Source: Rhizobiaceae bacterium (GTDB taxonomy: Bacteria; Pseudomonadota; Alphaproteobacteria; Rhizobiales; Rhizobiaceae). From it: 64,000 nucleotides of DNA. Position numbers and translations under genes: made by a program. The stretch lies in the NCBI GenBank assembly GCA_023953835.1, contig JAMLJB010000002.1:1-64000 (forward strand), in the 5' to 3' direction. Below are positions 1 through 8,814 of this stretch, one piece after another. The notes under the pieces were generated by a model, which saw only the letters and a list, made by a program, of their open reading frames with translations, had not been told where the DNA came from and searched no databases. Every line of letters begins with the position of its first letter. Position 1 is the first letter of the stretch.

Positions 1-1
1 C

Positions 2-352
2 AAGATCCGACGCGCCACGCTCGGCGACGCCTATGTGGACAAGGCTCTCTCACAGGCGGATGATTTCACCCGCGACCTGCAGGAACTCGTCACGACCTAT
101 TGCTGGGGCGAGGTCTGGGGCCGCGAGGGGCTTGACCGGAAAACGCGCTCCACCATCAATCTCGCCATGATCAGCGCGCTCAATCGTCCGCACGAACTCG
201 CCGCCCATGTGCGCGGTGCGGTCAACAACGGGCTGACAAGGGCCGAAATAAAGGAAATCCTCCTTCAGGTCGGAATCTATTGCGGGGTCCCGGCCATGGT
301 CGACAGTTTCCGCATCGCGCGTGAAATTCTGGACGAGCTGGATGCCAAGTAA
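2..352 (+). CDS. Carboxymuconolactone decarboxylase family protein (5' truncated by window edge)
   Basis: The reading frame is open from base 2, and in-frame codons before the first GTG (base 35) encode KIRRATLGDAYVDKAL, the usual N-terminal part of PcaC-like proteins, so the true start lies left of the window. The fold carries the ELAAHVRGAVNNGLT stretch, which holds the histidine typical of 4-carboxymuconolactone decarboxylase, and an EIKEILLQVGIYCGVPA helix. About 116 residues are visible against about 125-130 in the family. The next gene starts inside its last codons (ATG at 342), so the two are translationally coupled. The true substrate is unknown. No protocatechuate-branch partners (pcaB, pcaD, pcaGH) are present, so a beta-ketoadipate role is not assumed. 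Confidence 0.85.
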   Translation, partial: KIRRATLGDAYVDKALSQADDFTRDLQELVTTYCWGEVWGREGLDRKTRSTINLAMISALNRPHELAAHVRGAVNNGLTRAEIKEILLQVGIYCGVPAMVDSFRIAREILDELDAK

Positions 353-1277
353 CGATCGCAGCGCCGCCGCCGGGGACGATACCGTCGCTTTCGTCGGCCT
401 GGGCAGGATGGGCGCTCCCATGGTCCGCTGCCTTGCCAAAGCGGGCTACAAGCTCCGGCTGTATGATGTCGATCGCAGTATTTCGGACCAGCTCGCCGCT
501 GAAACCGGAGGCGAGGCGGCCGCATCGCTTTCCCGTCTCGGGCAGGACGCCGGAATCGTCATCCTGATGCTGCCCAACTCTAAGATCGTCGAGCAGGTCT
601 GTCTGGGAAGCGAAGGCCGGGAAGGACTGGTTGACGGGCTCGGCACAGGCGGGCTCATCATCGACATGAGTTCTTCGAACCCGATGGCGACACGCACGCT
701 TGGCGCGACGCTCAAGGAAAATGGCATCGCGCTTGTCGACGCGCCGGTTTCGGGCGGCATCAGGAAGGCCGTGGACGGCACGCTGAGCATCATGGTCGGA
801 GGCGACGACGAGGCCGCTTGTCAAAGGGCGACGCCCGTTCTCGAGGCGATGGGAAAAACCTTCCGCACGGGCGCGCTCGGCTCCGGCCACGCCATCAAGG
901 CGCTCAACAACTATGTCTCCGCAGCGGGTCTGGCCGCCGCCTGCGAAGCCGTGGTGGTTGCGAAGTCCTTCGGACTCGATCCGGCCCTGATGATCGACGT
1001 GATCAACGCATCGACCGGCCGCAACCATTCGACCGAAATCAAGATAAAGCCTTTTGTCCTGTCAGGAGAATTTCGGAAAGCCGGCTTCGCGCTCGATCTC
1101 ATGACGAAGGATGTCGAGACCGCCGCCGACCTGGCCGACCGCCTCGGCCTCTCGCTGCCCGGACTCGATGCGGCCAGACAGTTGTGGAAGGAGGCCGCCG
1201 CCAAGCTCGACAAGGGGGCCGACCATACGGAGATATTTCGCTATATCGAAGATGCCGGCAACGGGGTCGACGCATAG
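342..1277 (+). CDS. NAD(P)-dependent beta-hydroxyacid dehydrogenase (3-hydroxyisobutyrate dehydrogenase family)
   Basis: The N-terminal Rossmann motif VGLGRMGAPM, the substrate-binding segment DAPVSGGIRKAVDGTLSIMVGG-type loop and the catalytic-lysine region GHAIKALNNY are all visible, in family order and at the usual length (311 aa). Members oxidise beta-hydroxyacids (3-hydroxyisobutyrate, tartronate semialdehyde, 6-phosphogluconate-like compounds) with NAD(P). I chose the ATG at 342, which overlaps the stop of the preceding gene (350-352); an upstream GTG at 321 would add seven residues that do not look like the family. It is followed after 15 bp by an MBL hydrolase, so it belongs to a + strand operon. 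The substrate cannot be named from sequence. Confidence 0.88.
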   Translation: MPSNDRSAAAGDDTVAFVGLGRMGAPMVRCLAKAGYKLRLYDVDRSISDQLAAETGGEAAASLSRLGQDAGIVILMLPNSKIVEQVCLGSEGREGLVDGLGTGGLIIDMSSSNPMATRTLGATLKENGIALVDAPVSGGIRKAVDGTLSIMVGGDDEAACQRATPVLEAMGKTFRTGALGSGHAIKALNNYVSAAGLAAACEAVVVAKSFGLDPALMIDVINASTGRNHSTEIKIKPFVLSGEFRKAGFALDLMTKDVETAADLADRLGLSLPGLDAARQLWKEAAAKLDKGADHTEIFRYIEDAGNGVDA

Positions 1278-1292
1278 GACGCGGATGGTTTC

Positions 1293-2111
1293 ATGCCTCT
1301 TGAACACTATGATGTTTTTGCCATCCAGTATGCGGCATCCGTCAGGTCGTCGCGGGAATATTTCTTCGGCGACGACCCGCATGACGGCCCTGCCCCGATA
1401 AACTACTACATCTGGGTCATCCGCAACGAGGCACGCGTGGTCGTGGTGGATACCGGCTTCGACGCAAAGCGCGCGGTTGCTCGCAAGCGCGACTTCATCA
1501 GGTGCCCGACGGAAGGATTGAAGGCGCTCGGCATCGATGCCGCCAATGTGGAAACGGTCATCGTAACGCATCTGCACTACGACCATGCAGGCAATCTCGA
1601 TCGCTTTCCGAAGGCACGATTCGTTCTTCAGGACGAGGAAATGCGCTTCGCCACGGGCCGCACGATGCGCTTCAAGTCGATGCGCGCGCCTTTCGAGCTT
1701 TCCGATATACAGGAGATGGTTGCGCATAATTTCGCCGGTCGGGTGAAGTTCGTCAGCGGCACCGAAACCATCGCGCCCGGCATTGCCGTGCATCATGTGC
1801 CGGGCCACAGCCGGGGCCTCCAGTCGGTCACAGTCACGACCCGGCGCGGCAGGCTATGCCTCGCGGCGGATGCCGCGCATTTCTATGCCAATATCGCGCT
1901 GGAGCGGCCATTTCCGATCTTCGCGGACGTATCTGCAGTGCTTGAGGGCCACCAGAAGGTGCTCGAACTTGCGGAAAGCCCGGACCATCTCATACCGGGC
2001 CACGATCCGCTGGTCTCGGACCTGTTTCCGCAGGTTGCGGGCGATCCCCTGATCCGTCATGTGTCCGAAGCGCCGAACCGCACCATATCCGACATCCTCG
2101 CGCAGCCCTGA
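1293..2111 (+). CDS. MBL-fold metallo-hydrolase, N-acyl homoserine lactonase-like
   Basis: The zinc motif HLHYDHAGN (residues about 93-101), a further histidine in VPGHSRG and a late ligand in IPGHDP define a metallo-beta-lactamase-fold hydrolase. The overall pattern (272 aa, N-terminal WVIRNEARVVVVDTG, dinuclear HxHxDH) resembles the AttM/AiiB lactonase group, which opens lactone rings. In this setting a catabolic lactone, formed by the neighbouring dehydrogenases, is as likely a substrate as a homoserine lactone. It lies 15 bp after the beta-hydroxyacid dehydrogenase. About 120 bp separate it from the acyl-CoA ligase gene. Confidence 0.85.
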   Translation: MPLEHYDVFAIQYAASVRSSREYFFGDDPHDGPAPINYYIWVIRNEARVVVVDTGFDAKRAVARKRDFIRCPTEGLKALGIDAANVETVIVTHLHYDHAGNLDRFPKARFVLQDEEMRFATGRTMRFKSMRAPFELSDIQEMVAHNFAGRVKFVSGTETIAPGIAVHHVPGHSRGLQSVTVTTRRGRLCLAADAAHFYANIALERPFPIFADVSAVLEGHQKVLELAESPDHLIPGHDPLVSDLFPQVAGDPLIRHVSEAPNRTISDILAQP

Positions 2112-2233
2112 GGCTCTATCCATATCATTGCAGCATTTCGCGCATCTCCTTTTGAATCTTTTTCCGCCTTCGGGGATCGGGGTATTCTCGCGACCGAACT
2201 GGAAACTACCCTCCGCTACGGAGTATCGCGTAT

Positions 2234-3757
2234 ATGAATGTCGGGCTGTATGTCGAACGCGCGGCGCGTTCTTTCGGTGATCGAACGGCCATCGCCGAAG
2301 GGGGAAGATCGACGTCGTTTCTCCTCCTTGAAGAGCGCACGAACCGTCTTGCGCACGCGTTGATCGACCGGGGTGTGAAGCTCAGGGACCGGGTTATCCT
2401 GATCCTGCCGAACAGCACGGAATGGATCGAGGCGGATTTCGGCATCGCCAAGACCGGCGCCGTCAGCGTGCCCATCAGTCCGCACCTGCATGAGAACGAG
2501 ATCGCGGGTCTGGCGGCGGCGGCGGACGCGTGCCTGCTCATCACGAACGTGACGCTTCACGAGCGCCTCCAGTCGGTGATCGACAAGCTGAAACTGCCGG
2601 TCCTGCTGGTGGGAAGCGAAGGAGAGAACTCATACGAAGGCGCAGTGGCCGCTGGATCGGCAGAACACATCTGCGTGGAGGTGGATGACGCCGTGGACGG
2701 CAGGATCATCCGCTTCACCTCCGGCACGACCGGCTCGCCCAAGGGCGTCTATCTCACGCATCGCAACTGGCTGACCACGGCCTATTGCATGCTGCTCGAC
2801 CGCTGCAACATGCAGGCGGACGACATCTATGTCGGCACCAGCCCGTTCGTCCACGCCGCCGGATTGTGGATATTGCCTTCCCTGATCCGGGGATCGACGA
2901 TCGAGGTCGTGGACAAGTTCGACCCGGACCACATTCTCCACCTCATCGAGACGAACCGCTGCACCGTGCTGCAACTCGTGCCCACCGGCCTCAGGCGGCT
3001 TCTCGACAATCCGAAGGCGGACGCGCTCAAGCGCGAGACCCTGCGCGCCGTCAGCTATGGCGGAGCGCCCATCGATGGCGTCACGCTGCGCGAGGCCACC
3101 GCGCTGATGGGGCCGAAACTGATTCAGGGCTATGGGCTGAACGAGGCCCCGATCGTCTCCACCCTGCAACAGCAGGACCACCGCTATGCGGTGATGGACG
3201 GCATGAACTGGCACCAGCCGCTGGGGCGGGACGTGACCATGGCGGAAATCGCGCTTCTGAACGAGGACGGTCAACCCGTGCCTGACGGCGATGTGGGCGA
3301 GATCGCCGTGCGCGGCCCGATGGTTTTTCTCGAATATTGGCGCAACCCCGAGGCGACGTCGCAGGCCATGCGGACCGGCTTCTTCTGGACGGGCGACCTC
3401 GGCCTTCGGGGTGACAACGGCATCCTGTACCTTGCCGGCAGGAGCAAGGAGATTATCGTCACGGGTGGCTACAACGTCTCCCCGCATGAGGTCGAGGCCG
3501 TGCTGCTCGCCCATGACAGCGTCCACCAATGCGCCGTGGTCGGGGTGCCCGACCGCGAATGGGGAGAGCAGGTCACCGCATTCGTGGTGCTCAAGCGCAA
3601 CAAGCATGCCACGGAAGCCGAGCTGATCGATTTTTGCAGAAAGCACCTGACCAGCTACAAGAAGCCGAAGCGCATCGATTTCGTGACGTCGCTGCCGATC
3701 AATTCAAACGGCAAGGTCGTCCGTCGGCTTCTGCGTGACAGGGCGAGCGCCGCATAG
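2234..3757 (+). CDS. Acyl-CoA synthetase, AMP-binding (class I adenylate-forming) family
   Basis: The 507-aa protein has the P-loop-like motif FTSGTTGSPKG (about 161-171), the GYGLNEAP motif, the hinge TGDLGLRGDNGILYLAGR with the GGYNVSPHEVE core after it, and a C-terminal catalytic lysine in NSNGKVVRR. These are the canonical A-motifs of acyl/aryl-CoA ligases, which activate a carboxylate with ATP and CoA. An acyl-CoA dehydrogenase gene follows after 51 bp, so the pair probably activates and then oxidises a carboxylic acid intermediate. Chain length or aromatic nature cannot be told. Confidence 0.92.
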   Translation: MNVGLYVERAARSFGDRTAIAEGGRSTSFLLLEERTNRLAHALIDRGVKLRDRVILILPNSTEWIEADFGIAKTGAVSVPISPHLHENEIAGLAAAADACLLITNVTLHERLQSVIDKLKLPVLLVGSEGENSYEGAVAAGSAEHICVEVDDAVDGRIIRFTSGTTGSPKGVYLTHRNWLTTAYCMLLDRCNMQADDIYVGTSPFVHAAGLWILPSLIRGSTIEVVDKFDPDHILHLIETNRCTVLQLVPTGLRRLLDNPKADALKRETLRAVSYGGAPIDGVTLREATALMGPKLIQGYGLNEAPIVSTLQQQDHRYAVMDGMNWHQPLGRDVTMAEIALLNEDGQPVPDGDVGEIAVRGPMVFLEYWRNPEATSQAMRTGFFWTGDLGLRGDNGILYLAGRSKEIIVTGGYNVSPHEVEAVLLAHDSVHQCAVVGVPDREWGEQVTAFVVLKRNKHATEAELIDFCRKHLTSYKKPKRIDFVTSLPINSNGKVVRRLLRDRASAA

Positions 3758-3808
3758 GACTGCGCCTTTGCGCTTCCGGCAGATGGCGGTTCTCCAGGAG
3801 ATGCTTCG

Positions 3809-4972
3809 ATGCAGACCATACGCGGCCAGGACTTTGTCGAGATTCGCGATGCGATCCGCGCGTTGTGCGCCGAATTTCCCGCCGAATATCACCGCAAGGT
3901 CGACGAGGCCCGGGCCTATCCCGAAGAATTTGTCGCCGCGCTGACCAATGCCGGATGGCTGGCGGCGCTGATCCCCGAAGAATATGGCGGCGCGGGACTC
4001 GGGCTCACGGAAGCGTCCGTCATCATGGAAGAGATAAACCGCTCGGGCGGCAATTCCGGCGCGTGCCACGGCCAGATGTACAACATGAACACGCTGATCC
4101 GGCACGGCTCGGAGGAGCAGCGGCGGAAATATCTCCCGAAAATCGCAACCGGCGAACTGCGTCTTCAATCAATGGGCGTGACCGAGCCGACCACCGGCAC
4201 GGACACGACCAGCATCAGGACCACGGCGGTCAGGAAAAGCGACCGCTATGTCGTCAACGGCCAGAAGGTCTGGATTTCCCGCATACAGCATTCCGACCTG
4301 ATGATCCTGCTGGCGCGTACCACGCCCGCCGAGCAGGTCCGCAAAAGGTCCGAGGGACTGTCCATCTTTATCGTCGACCTCAAGGAGGCGCTCGGCAACG
4401 GGATGACCGTCCAGCCGATCCGCAACATGGTCAACCACGAGACCAACGAGCTGTTTTTCGACAATCTCGAAATTCCGTCCGAGAACCTGATCGGGGAAGA
4501 AGGCCAGGGTTTCAAATATATCCTGACCGGACTGAATGCGGAGCGAACCCTGATCGCCGCCGAATGCATCGGCGACGGCTACTGGTTCATCGACAGGATC
4601 ACCGCCTATGCCAAGGAAAGAAAGGTGTTCGGTCGTCCCATCGGACAGAACCAGGGCGTCCAGTTCCCGATCGCGGAAAGCTTCATCGAGGTCGAGGCGG
4701 CAAACCTCATGCGCTCGGAAGCCTGTCGGCTCTACGATGCGGGGCTTCCCTGCGGCACCGAGGCCAACATGGCAAAGCTCCTGGCAGCGAAGGCCTCGTG
4801 GGAAGCCGCCAATGCCTGCCTCCAGTTCCATGGCGGTTTCGGCTTTGCCGCCGAATACGACGTGGAGCGCAAGTTCCGCGAGACCCGCCTCTACCAGGTG
4901 GCACCGATCTCGACAAACCTGATCCTCTCCTATGTCGCCGAACATGTGCTCGGCCTGCCGAGATCGTACTGA
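3809..4972 (+). CDS. Acyl-CoA dehydrogenase
   Basis: The 387-aa flavoprotein shows the family domains: an N-terminal helical domain, the middle beta domain with QSMGVTEPTTGTDT and VNGQKVWISR, and a C-terminal helical domain with HGGFGFAAEYDVERKFRE. It introduces a C2-C3 double bond into an acyl-CoA and passes electrons to ETF. An AGGAG box sits 8 bp before the ATG at 3809, which favours this start over the upstream ATG at 3801. Its last ~50 residues are almost identical to those of a second acyl-CoA dehydrogenase cut by the right edge of the window. No ETF genes are present locally. Confidence 0.93.
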   Translation: MQTIRGQDFVEIRDAIRALCAEFPAEYHRKVDEARAYPEEFVAALTNAGWLAALIPEEYGGAGLGLTEASVIMEEINRSGGNSGACHGQMYNMNTLIRHGSEEQRRKYLPKIATGELRLQSMGVTEPTTGTDTTSIRTTAVRKSDRYVVNGQKVWISRIQHSDLMILLARTTPAEQVRKRSEGLSIFIVDLKEALGNGMTVQPIRNMVNHETNELFFDNLEIPSENLIGEEGQGFKYILTGLNAERTLIAAECIGDGYWFIDRITAYAKERKVFGRPIGQNQGVQFPIAESFIEVEAANLMRSEACRLYDAGLPCGTEANMAKLLAAKASWEAANACLQFHGGFGFAAEYDVERKFRETRLYQVAPISTNLILSYVAEHVLGLPRSY

Positions 4973-5125
4973 CCGCCACGCGATGCCGCCGAACGTCGAT
5001 TTGTCACCTGCGCCAGCGGACACATGTCAAATCCGACTTGACCGACAGGATCATTGGATTAGTGCGATCCGGCATACGATGACGCACTCCCCCACCCGAG
5101 CGGACGCCTGGTCCGATACTCATCC

Positions 5126-6601
5126 ATGACAGAAATGACGTCGCGCCGCGGACTTGTCGTCGTTGCGATCATGGCAAGCATGGCGATGATCGCCATCGAG
5201 GCGACGATCGTGTCGACGGCCATGCCGCAGATTGCCGCGCAGCTCGGGCAGATCAACCTTTATTCGTGGGTCTTTTCGGCGTTTCTCCTGACCCAGACGA
5301 CAATGACCGTCATCTTCGGAAAGCTCGCGGACATTTATGGACGCAAGCCGATGATCCTGATCGGCATCGCGATCTTTCTGTTCGCTTCGGTGCTCGCCGG
5401 CTTTGCCTGGTCGATGCCGTCGATGATCGTATTTCGACTGCTGCAGGGTGTCGGGGCCGGGGCAATTCAGCCCGTTGCCATGACCATCGTGGCCGACCTC
5501 TTCCCCGGCAATCAGCGGGGCAAGGTCCAGGGCTATCTGGCCAGCGTCTGGGCGCTGTCCGCCGTCGTCGGTCCACTCCTCGGCAGTCTCATCATTCACA
5601 ACCTGCCGTGGTCCTGGGTGTTCTGGATCAACGTGCCGGTGGGGCTTTTCGCAACAGCCGCGTTCCTGCTTTTTCTGCAGGAAGAGAAGCGCCCGCGGCT
5701 GGTGTCCGTCGACGTGCTCGGCGCAGCGCTTTTTGCCGTCTCCATCTCCGCCCTGATGATTGCCCTGACCGAAGTGGAGGGTGCCGGGTCGGGTCAATCC
5801 ATCATTGCGGTCACCATTTGCGTTATCGCGCTCGTTGCCTTCATCTGGCAGGAGCGGCGTGCGGAAAGCCCGATGATCGCGCCGGGCCTGTGGCTCAAGC
5901 GCCCGATCGCATTTGCAAACCTCGCGGTCTGTTTCGCGAGCATGGCGATCATGGGCCTGACGACTTTCCTGCCGATCTATGTGCAGGCGGTACTCAACCG
6001 CTCGCCGCTCGTGGCGGGCTTCACATTGACCATGCTGCTGCTTGGCTGGCCCTCCGGCGCCACCGTCGCTTCCCGCCAGATCGGCCGCTTCGGACTGCGG
6101 CCAGTCATGATCGCCGGCAGTTTCCTGATCCCGACGGGCACCTTCCTTTTTGTCCTGCTCACACCCTCAAGCCAGGTCGCGCTTGCCGGCATCGGCTCGC
6201 TCATCATGGGCTTCGGAATGGGCCTGCTCAATATCGGGGCCCTCATTCTCACGCAGGAATGCGTGGACGCGTCCGAGCGCGGCAGTGCAACCGCTTCCAA
6301 CGTCTTCTCGCGCAATCTTGGCAGCACGCTCGGCGCGGCAGTGCTCGGTGCGGTGCTGGCCTATGGGCTCGCGCACGCCACCAACGGGCAGACCATATCG
6401 CCCGAGCAGATCCGGGCCCTGCTGGACGGCACAGGTGCCGCAATCGGCAGCACGGAAGAAATCCGGCTTGCCCTGCAGCAAGCGCTGCACGCGACTTTCA
6501 TCACAATGCTGCTGTTTGCCGCCATGATCGTTCCCGCCTGCCTGCTGATTCCGACCTTTCAGATGAATCGGCGGCCACCGCAGGAAGTATTGCCGAAATA
6601 G
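5126..6601 (+). CDS. MFS transporter, DHA2 (EmrB/QacA) drug:H+ antiporter family
   Basis: This 491-aa polytopic protein is rich in hydrophobic spans, of a number and length fitting the 14-helix DHA2 family. It carries motif A in the loop GKLADIYGRKPM and an antiporter-like segment GAIQPVAMTIVADLFP. Such proteins export toxic or surplus small molecules using the proton gradient. It lies about 150 bp after the acyl-CoA dehydrogenase, with no partner membrane-fusion protein nearby, so it probably works without an EmrA-type adaptor. Export of a pathway intermediate is an inference from context. Confidence 0.9.
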   Translation: MTEMTSRRGLVVVAIMASMAMIAIEATIVSTAMPQIAAQLGQINLYSWVFSAFLLTQTTMTVIFGKLADIYGRKPMILIGIAIFLFASVLAGFAWSMPSMIVFRLLQGVGAGAIQPVAMTIVADLFPGNQRGKVQGYLASVWALSAVVGPLLGSLIIHNLPWSWVFWINVPVGLFATAAFLLFLQEEKRPRLVSVDVLGAALFAVSISALMIALTEVEGAGSGQSIIAVTICVIALVAFIWQERRAESPMIAPGLWLKRPIAFANLAVCFASMAIMGLTTFLPIYVQAVLNRSPLVAGFTLTMLLLGWPSGATVASRQIGRFGLRPVMIAGSFLIPTGTFLFVLLTPSSQVALAGIGSLIMGFGMGLLNIGALILTQECVDASERGSATASNVFSRNLGSTLGAAVLGAVLAYGLAHATNGQTISPEQIRALLDGTGAAIGSTEEIRLALQQALHATFITMLLFAAMIVPACLLIPTFQMNRRPPQEVLPK

Positions 6602-6617
6602 CGTCGGCAACCTGGGG

Positions 6618-7724
6618 TCAAGGCAGCGGCTTTTCGGTTGGGTGACCGGAAACAAGGCGACGCTGCCCGGCCATCCTCGCGGCGGGCGAACCGGGTTTCG
6701 CCATCGGCCAAAGGTCAGCGACCATGAAGCCTTCCGGGAACGGATCGTCGTCCTGCAGGACGTAGCGGCCGTGTCCGGTGATCCACGCCCGCCCGCCGAT
6801 TTCAGGCACGATGGCGGCAACGCCCCCCACACTTGTCTCCTCAAGGATGCGACAGTGGAAAGGATTGTTGAGCATGCCGTCTATCTCGAAGGTGTCGCCC
6901 GCGCGGCAGGCGCCGCGCGCATGGAGCACGGCCGCCATCGCCGAAACGCCGGTCCCGGCCGGCGTCCTGCCCACGGAGCTTCCGGCGTTGACCGGCACCT
7001 GCCGCAGCCTTCCCGTCCCGCTGGCCTCTCGGTAGAGGATCAGTCCCTCGATCATGGTCAGGTCCGGGTTCTCCGGATGGCTGAAGCCGATGGAGACGTT
7101 GGCCGCCTCGCAGATCGCCGCCGCGGCGGCCTGGATGGCCAGCCCTTCGCCGGGGTCGAGCGACATACCGAGTTGCTCGGCGTCGGCAAGCACATAGGCC
7201 ATTCCGCCGAATGCGACGCTCACTGTCAGTCGACCATAGCCCGCAACGTCGAGCGGCGCATCGAGCACGCTCGCGAAACTGGGCACGTTCTGGAAATCGA
7301 CGCGCAGCACGCGGCCGTCCTTGCAGTGCGCACGGATCAATACAAGCCCGGCCGGTGGTTCCAGGTAGAACTCCGTGACGGGTTCGACCATTTCGATCTG
7401 CCCCGTCTCAAGCAGTACCGTCGCCACGGCGATGGTGTTGGTGCCGGACATGGCGGCATAGTAGTCCTGCTGCTCCAGAATGATGAAGCCGGCCGCCGCA
7501 CGCGCATCGGTCGGCGGCATGATCAGGTTGCAGCACAAATTGGATGAACCGCGCGGTTCGCGCAACATCAGGCGCCGCAGCCAGTCCGCCTCGGTCTCGA
7601 AATAACGCATCTTCTCGAACATGGTCGCGCCCGGCGCGGCAAGGACGCCGACCCCGCCGCCGAAGATCACACGCGATGCATCTCCCTGCGTGTGGGCGTC
7701 GACCGCCTCGATGGAAAATCTCAT
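6618..7724 (-). CDS. Proline racemase-like protein lacking both catalytic cysteines
   Basis: The 368-aa protein matches the proline racemase / hydroxyproline epimerase / trans-3-hydroxyproline dehydratase superfamily in length and layout (N-terminal EAVDAHTQGDASRV, FGG motif near 172, C-terminal TPAGTG motif). The usual MCGH motif is MSGT here (Ser93) and the usual SPCGTG is TPAGTG (Ala256), so neither acid/base cysteine is present. Two-base racemisation is therefore unlikely; a dehydratase, lyase or binding role is possible. I chose the ATG at 7724, preceded by GGGGGCAGGCG; upstream codons do not look like the family. It follows the aldo/keto reductase by 13 bp and is the last gene of the TRAP operon. 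Confidence 0.85.
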   Translation of the reverse strand: MRFSIEAVDAHTQGDASRVIFGGGVGVLAAPGATMFEKMRYFETEADWLRRLMLREPRGSSNLCCNLIMPPTDARAAAGFIILEQQDYYAAMSGTNTIAVATVLLETGQIEMVEPVTEFYLEPPAGLVLIRAHCKDGRVLRVDFQNVPSFASVLDAPLDVAGYGRLTVSVAFGGMAYVLADAEQLGMSLDPGEGLAIQAAAAAICEAANVSIGFSHPENPDLTMIEGLILYREASGTGRLRQVPVNAGSSVGRTPAGTGVSAMAAVLHARGACRAGDTFEIDGMLNNPFHCRILEETSVGGVAAIVPEIGGRAWITGHGRYVLQDDDPFPEGFMVADLWPMAKPGSPAARMAGQRRLVSGHPTEKPLP

Positions 7725-7737
7725 CGCCTGCCCCCGG

Positions 7738-8811
7738 TCATGGCTGGATACTTGCCGCTTCGCCCGGCAAAGGTGCTGCCGCGTCGACCAGTTGCGACGC
7801 CCGCAACTCATGCCAGAACGCCGCTGGTATCGAATGGCCGAAAAGCTGCATGATCATCTGGAACTGGGCGATCGAACGCGCGCCTGGAATGACCGTCGCA
7901 ACGGCGGGATGGGCAAGCACGAACTGAAGCGCGGCAGCGCCGAGGGGAACGCCATGACGGAGGCACACGGCTTCCAGCGCCTGGACCCGCTCCAAAATGG
8001 CCGCCGATGCCGGGCCGTAGCGATAGCGCGCGCCGCTTCCGGTCCCGGTGACGAGAATGCCGCTGTTGAAAACGCTGCCGATCGCCACGGCGACACCGCG
8101 CTTGAGGCATCGCGGCAGAAGGCCGGCAAGCGCGGGCTGGTCGAGAAGCGTATAGAGGCCCGGCACCAGCAGGCAATCCACATCGGCAACATCGAGCACG
8201 GCCTCGAAAACATTGATCTCGTTGCAGCCGACGCCGATCGCCCGGACCGTTCCGTCCGCGCGCAAGCGGTCGAGGGCGCGAAAGGCGCCGTCCATCGCAA
8301 TCGAGAACTGGCGTGGCTGGTCGGCTCCATGCGTCAGCGTGTCGATGTCGTGGATATAGGCTATGTCGATCCGTTCGAGACCGAGGCGGTTCAGGGAGCC
8401 TTCGATCGAGCGCATGGTGGCGTCGTAGCCGTAGTCCGTGACGATCCGGAACGGCAGGCCGTCGACGAAAGGCGTGAAGTCGATCGTGTCGCGCGGCGCC
8501 GGCACCAGCAACCGGCCGACTTTCGTGGACAGGGCGAATTTCTCCCGGTCGTGCCATCGCAGGGCCGCTCCGAGGCGGGCCTCCGACAGGCCGTTGCCGT
8601 AGAACGGCGCAGTGTCGAAATAACGGACACCGCTGTCGTAGGCGTGGCGCACAAGCGCGACCGCATCGTCGTCGGCGATCGCTGCATGGTGATTGCCGAG
8701 CGGGGCGAGCCCCAGCCCGAGCCTGGTTACCTCGAGCCCGCCACGCCCGATGGCAGCGAGGCCCACGGAGATTTCAGATGACTTCCGTGCCGCAACCAAG
8801 GCCGTCTCCAT
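7738..8811 (-). CDS. Aldo/keto reductase (D-threo-aldose dehydrogenase / pyridoxal 4-dehydrogenase-like)
   Basis: A 357-aa TIM-barrel oxidoreductase with the AKR hallmark GVRYFDTAPFYGNGLSE (catalytic Asp and Tyr) and the C-terminal cofactor-binding region VIPGARS. Its length and the GGLEVTRLGLGLAPLGN start resemble the AKR group that oxidises sugars such as L-fucose or D-threo-aldoses, or pyridoxal, with NAD(P). It lies 3 bp after dctM and 13 bp before the proline-racemase-like gene, so it is co-transcribed with the TRAP importer and may act on the imported compound. Confidence 0.88.
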   Translation of the reverse strand: METALVAARKSSEISVGLAAIGRGGLEVTRLGLGLAPLGNHHAAIADDDAVALVRHAYDSGVRYFDTAPFYGNGLSEARLGAALRWHDREKFALSTKVGRLLVPAPRDTIDFTPFVDGLPFRIVTDYGYDATMRSIEGSLNRLGLERIDIAYIHDIDTLTHGADQPRQFSIAMDGAFRALDRLRADGTVRAIGVGCNEINVFEAVLDVADVDCLLVPGLYTLLDQPALAGLLPRCLKRGVAVAIGSVFNSGILVTGTGSGARYRYGPASAAILERVQALEAVCLRHGVPLGAAALQFVLAHPAVATVIPGARSIAQFQMIMQLFGHSIPAAFWHELRASQLVDAAAPLPGEAASIQP

Positions 8812-8814
8812 GAC

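Noticed and set aside
1293..2111. Quorum-quenching lactonase
   Set aside because: The fold and motif fit, but a role in signal degradation cannot be told from catabolic lactone hydrolysis by sequence alone; no luxR/luxI genes are nearby.
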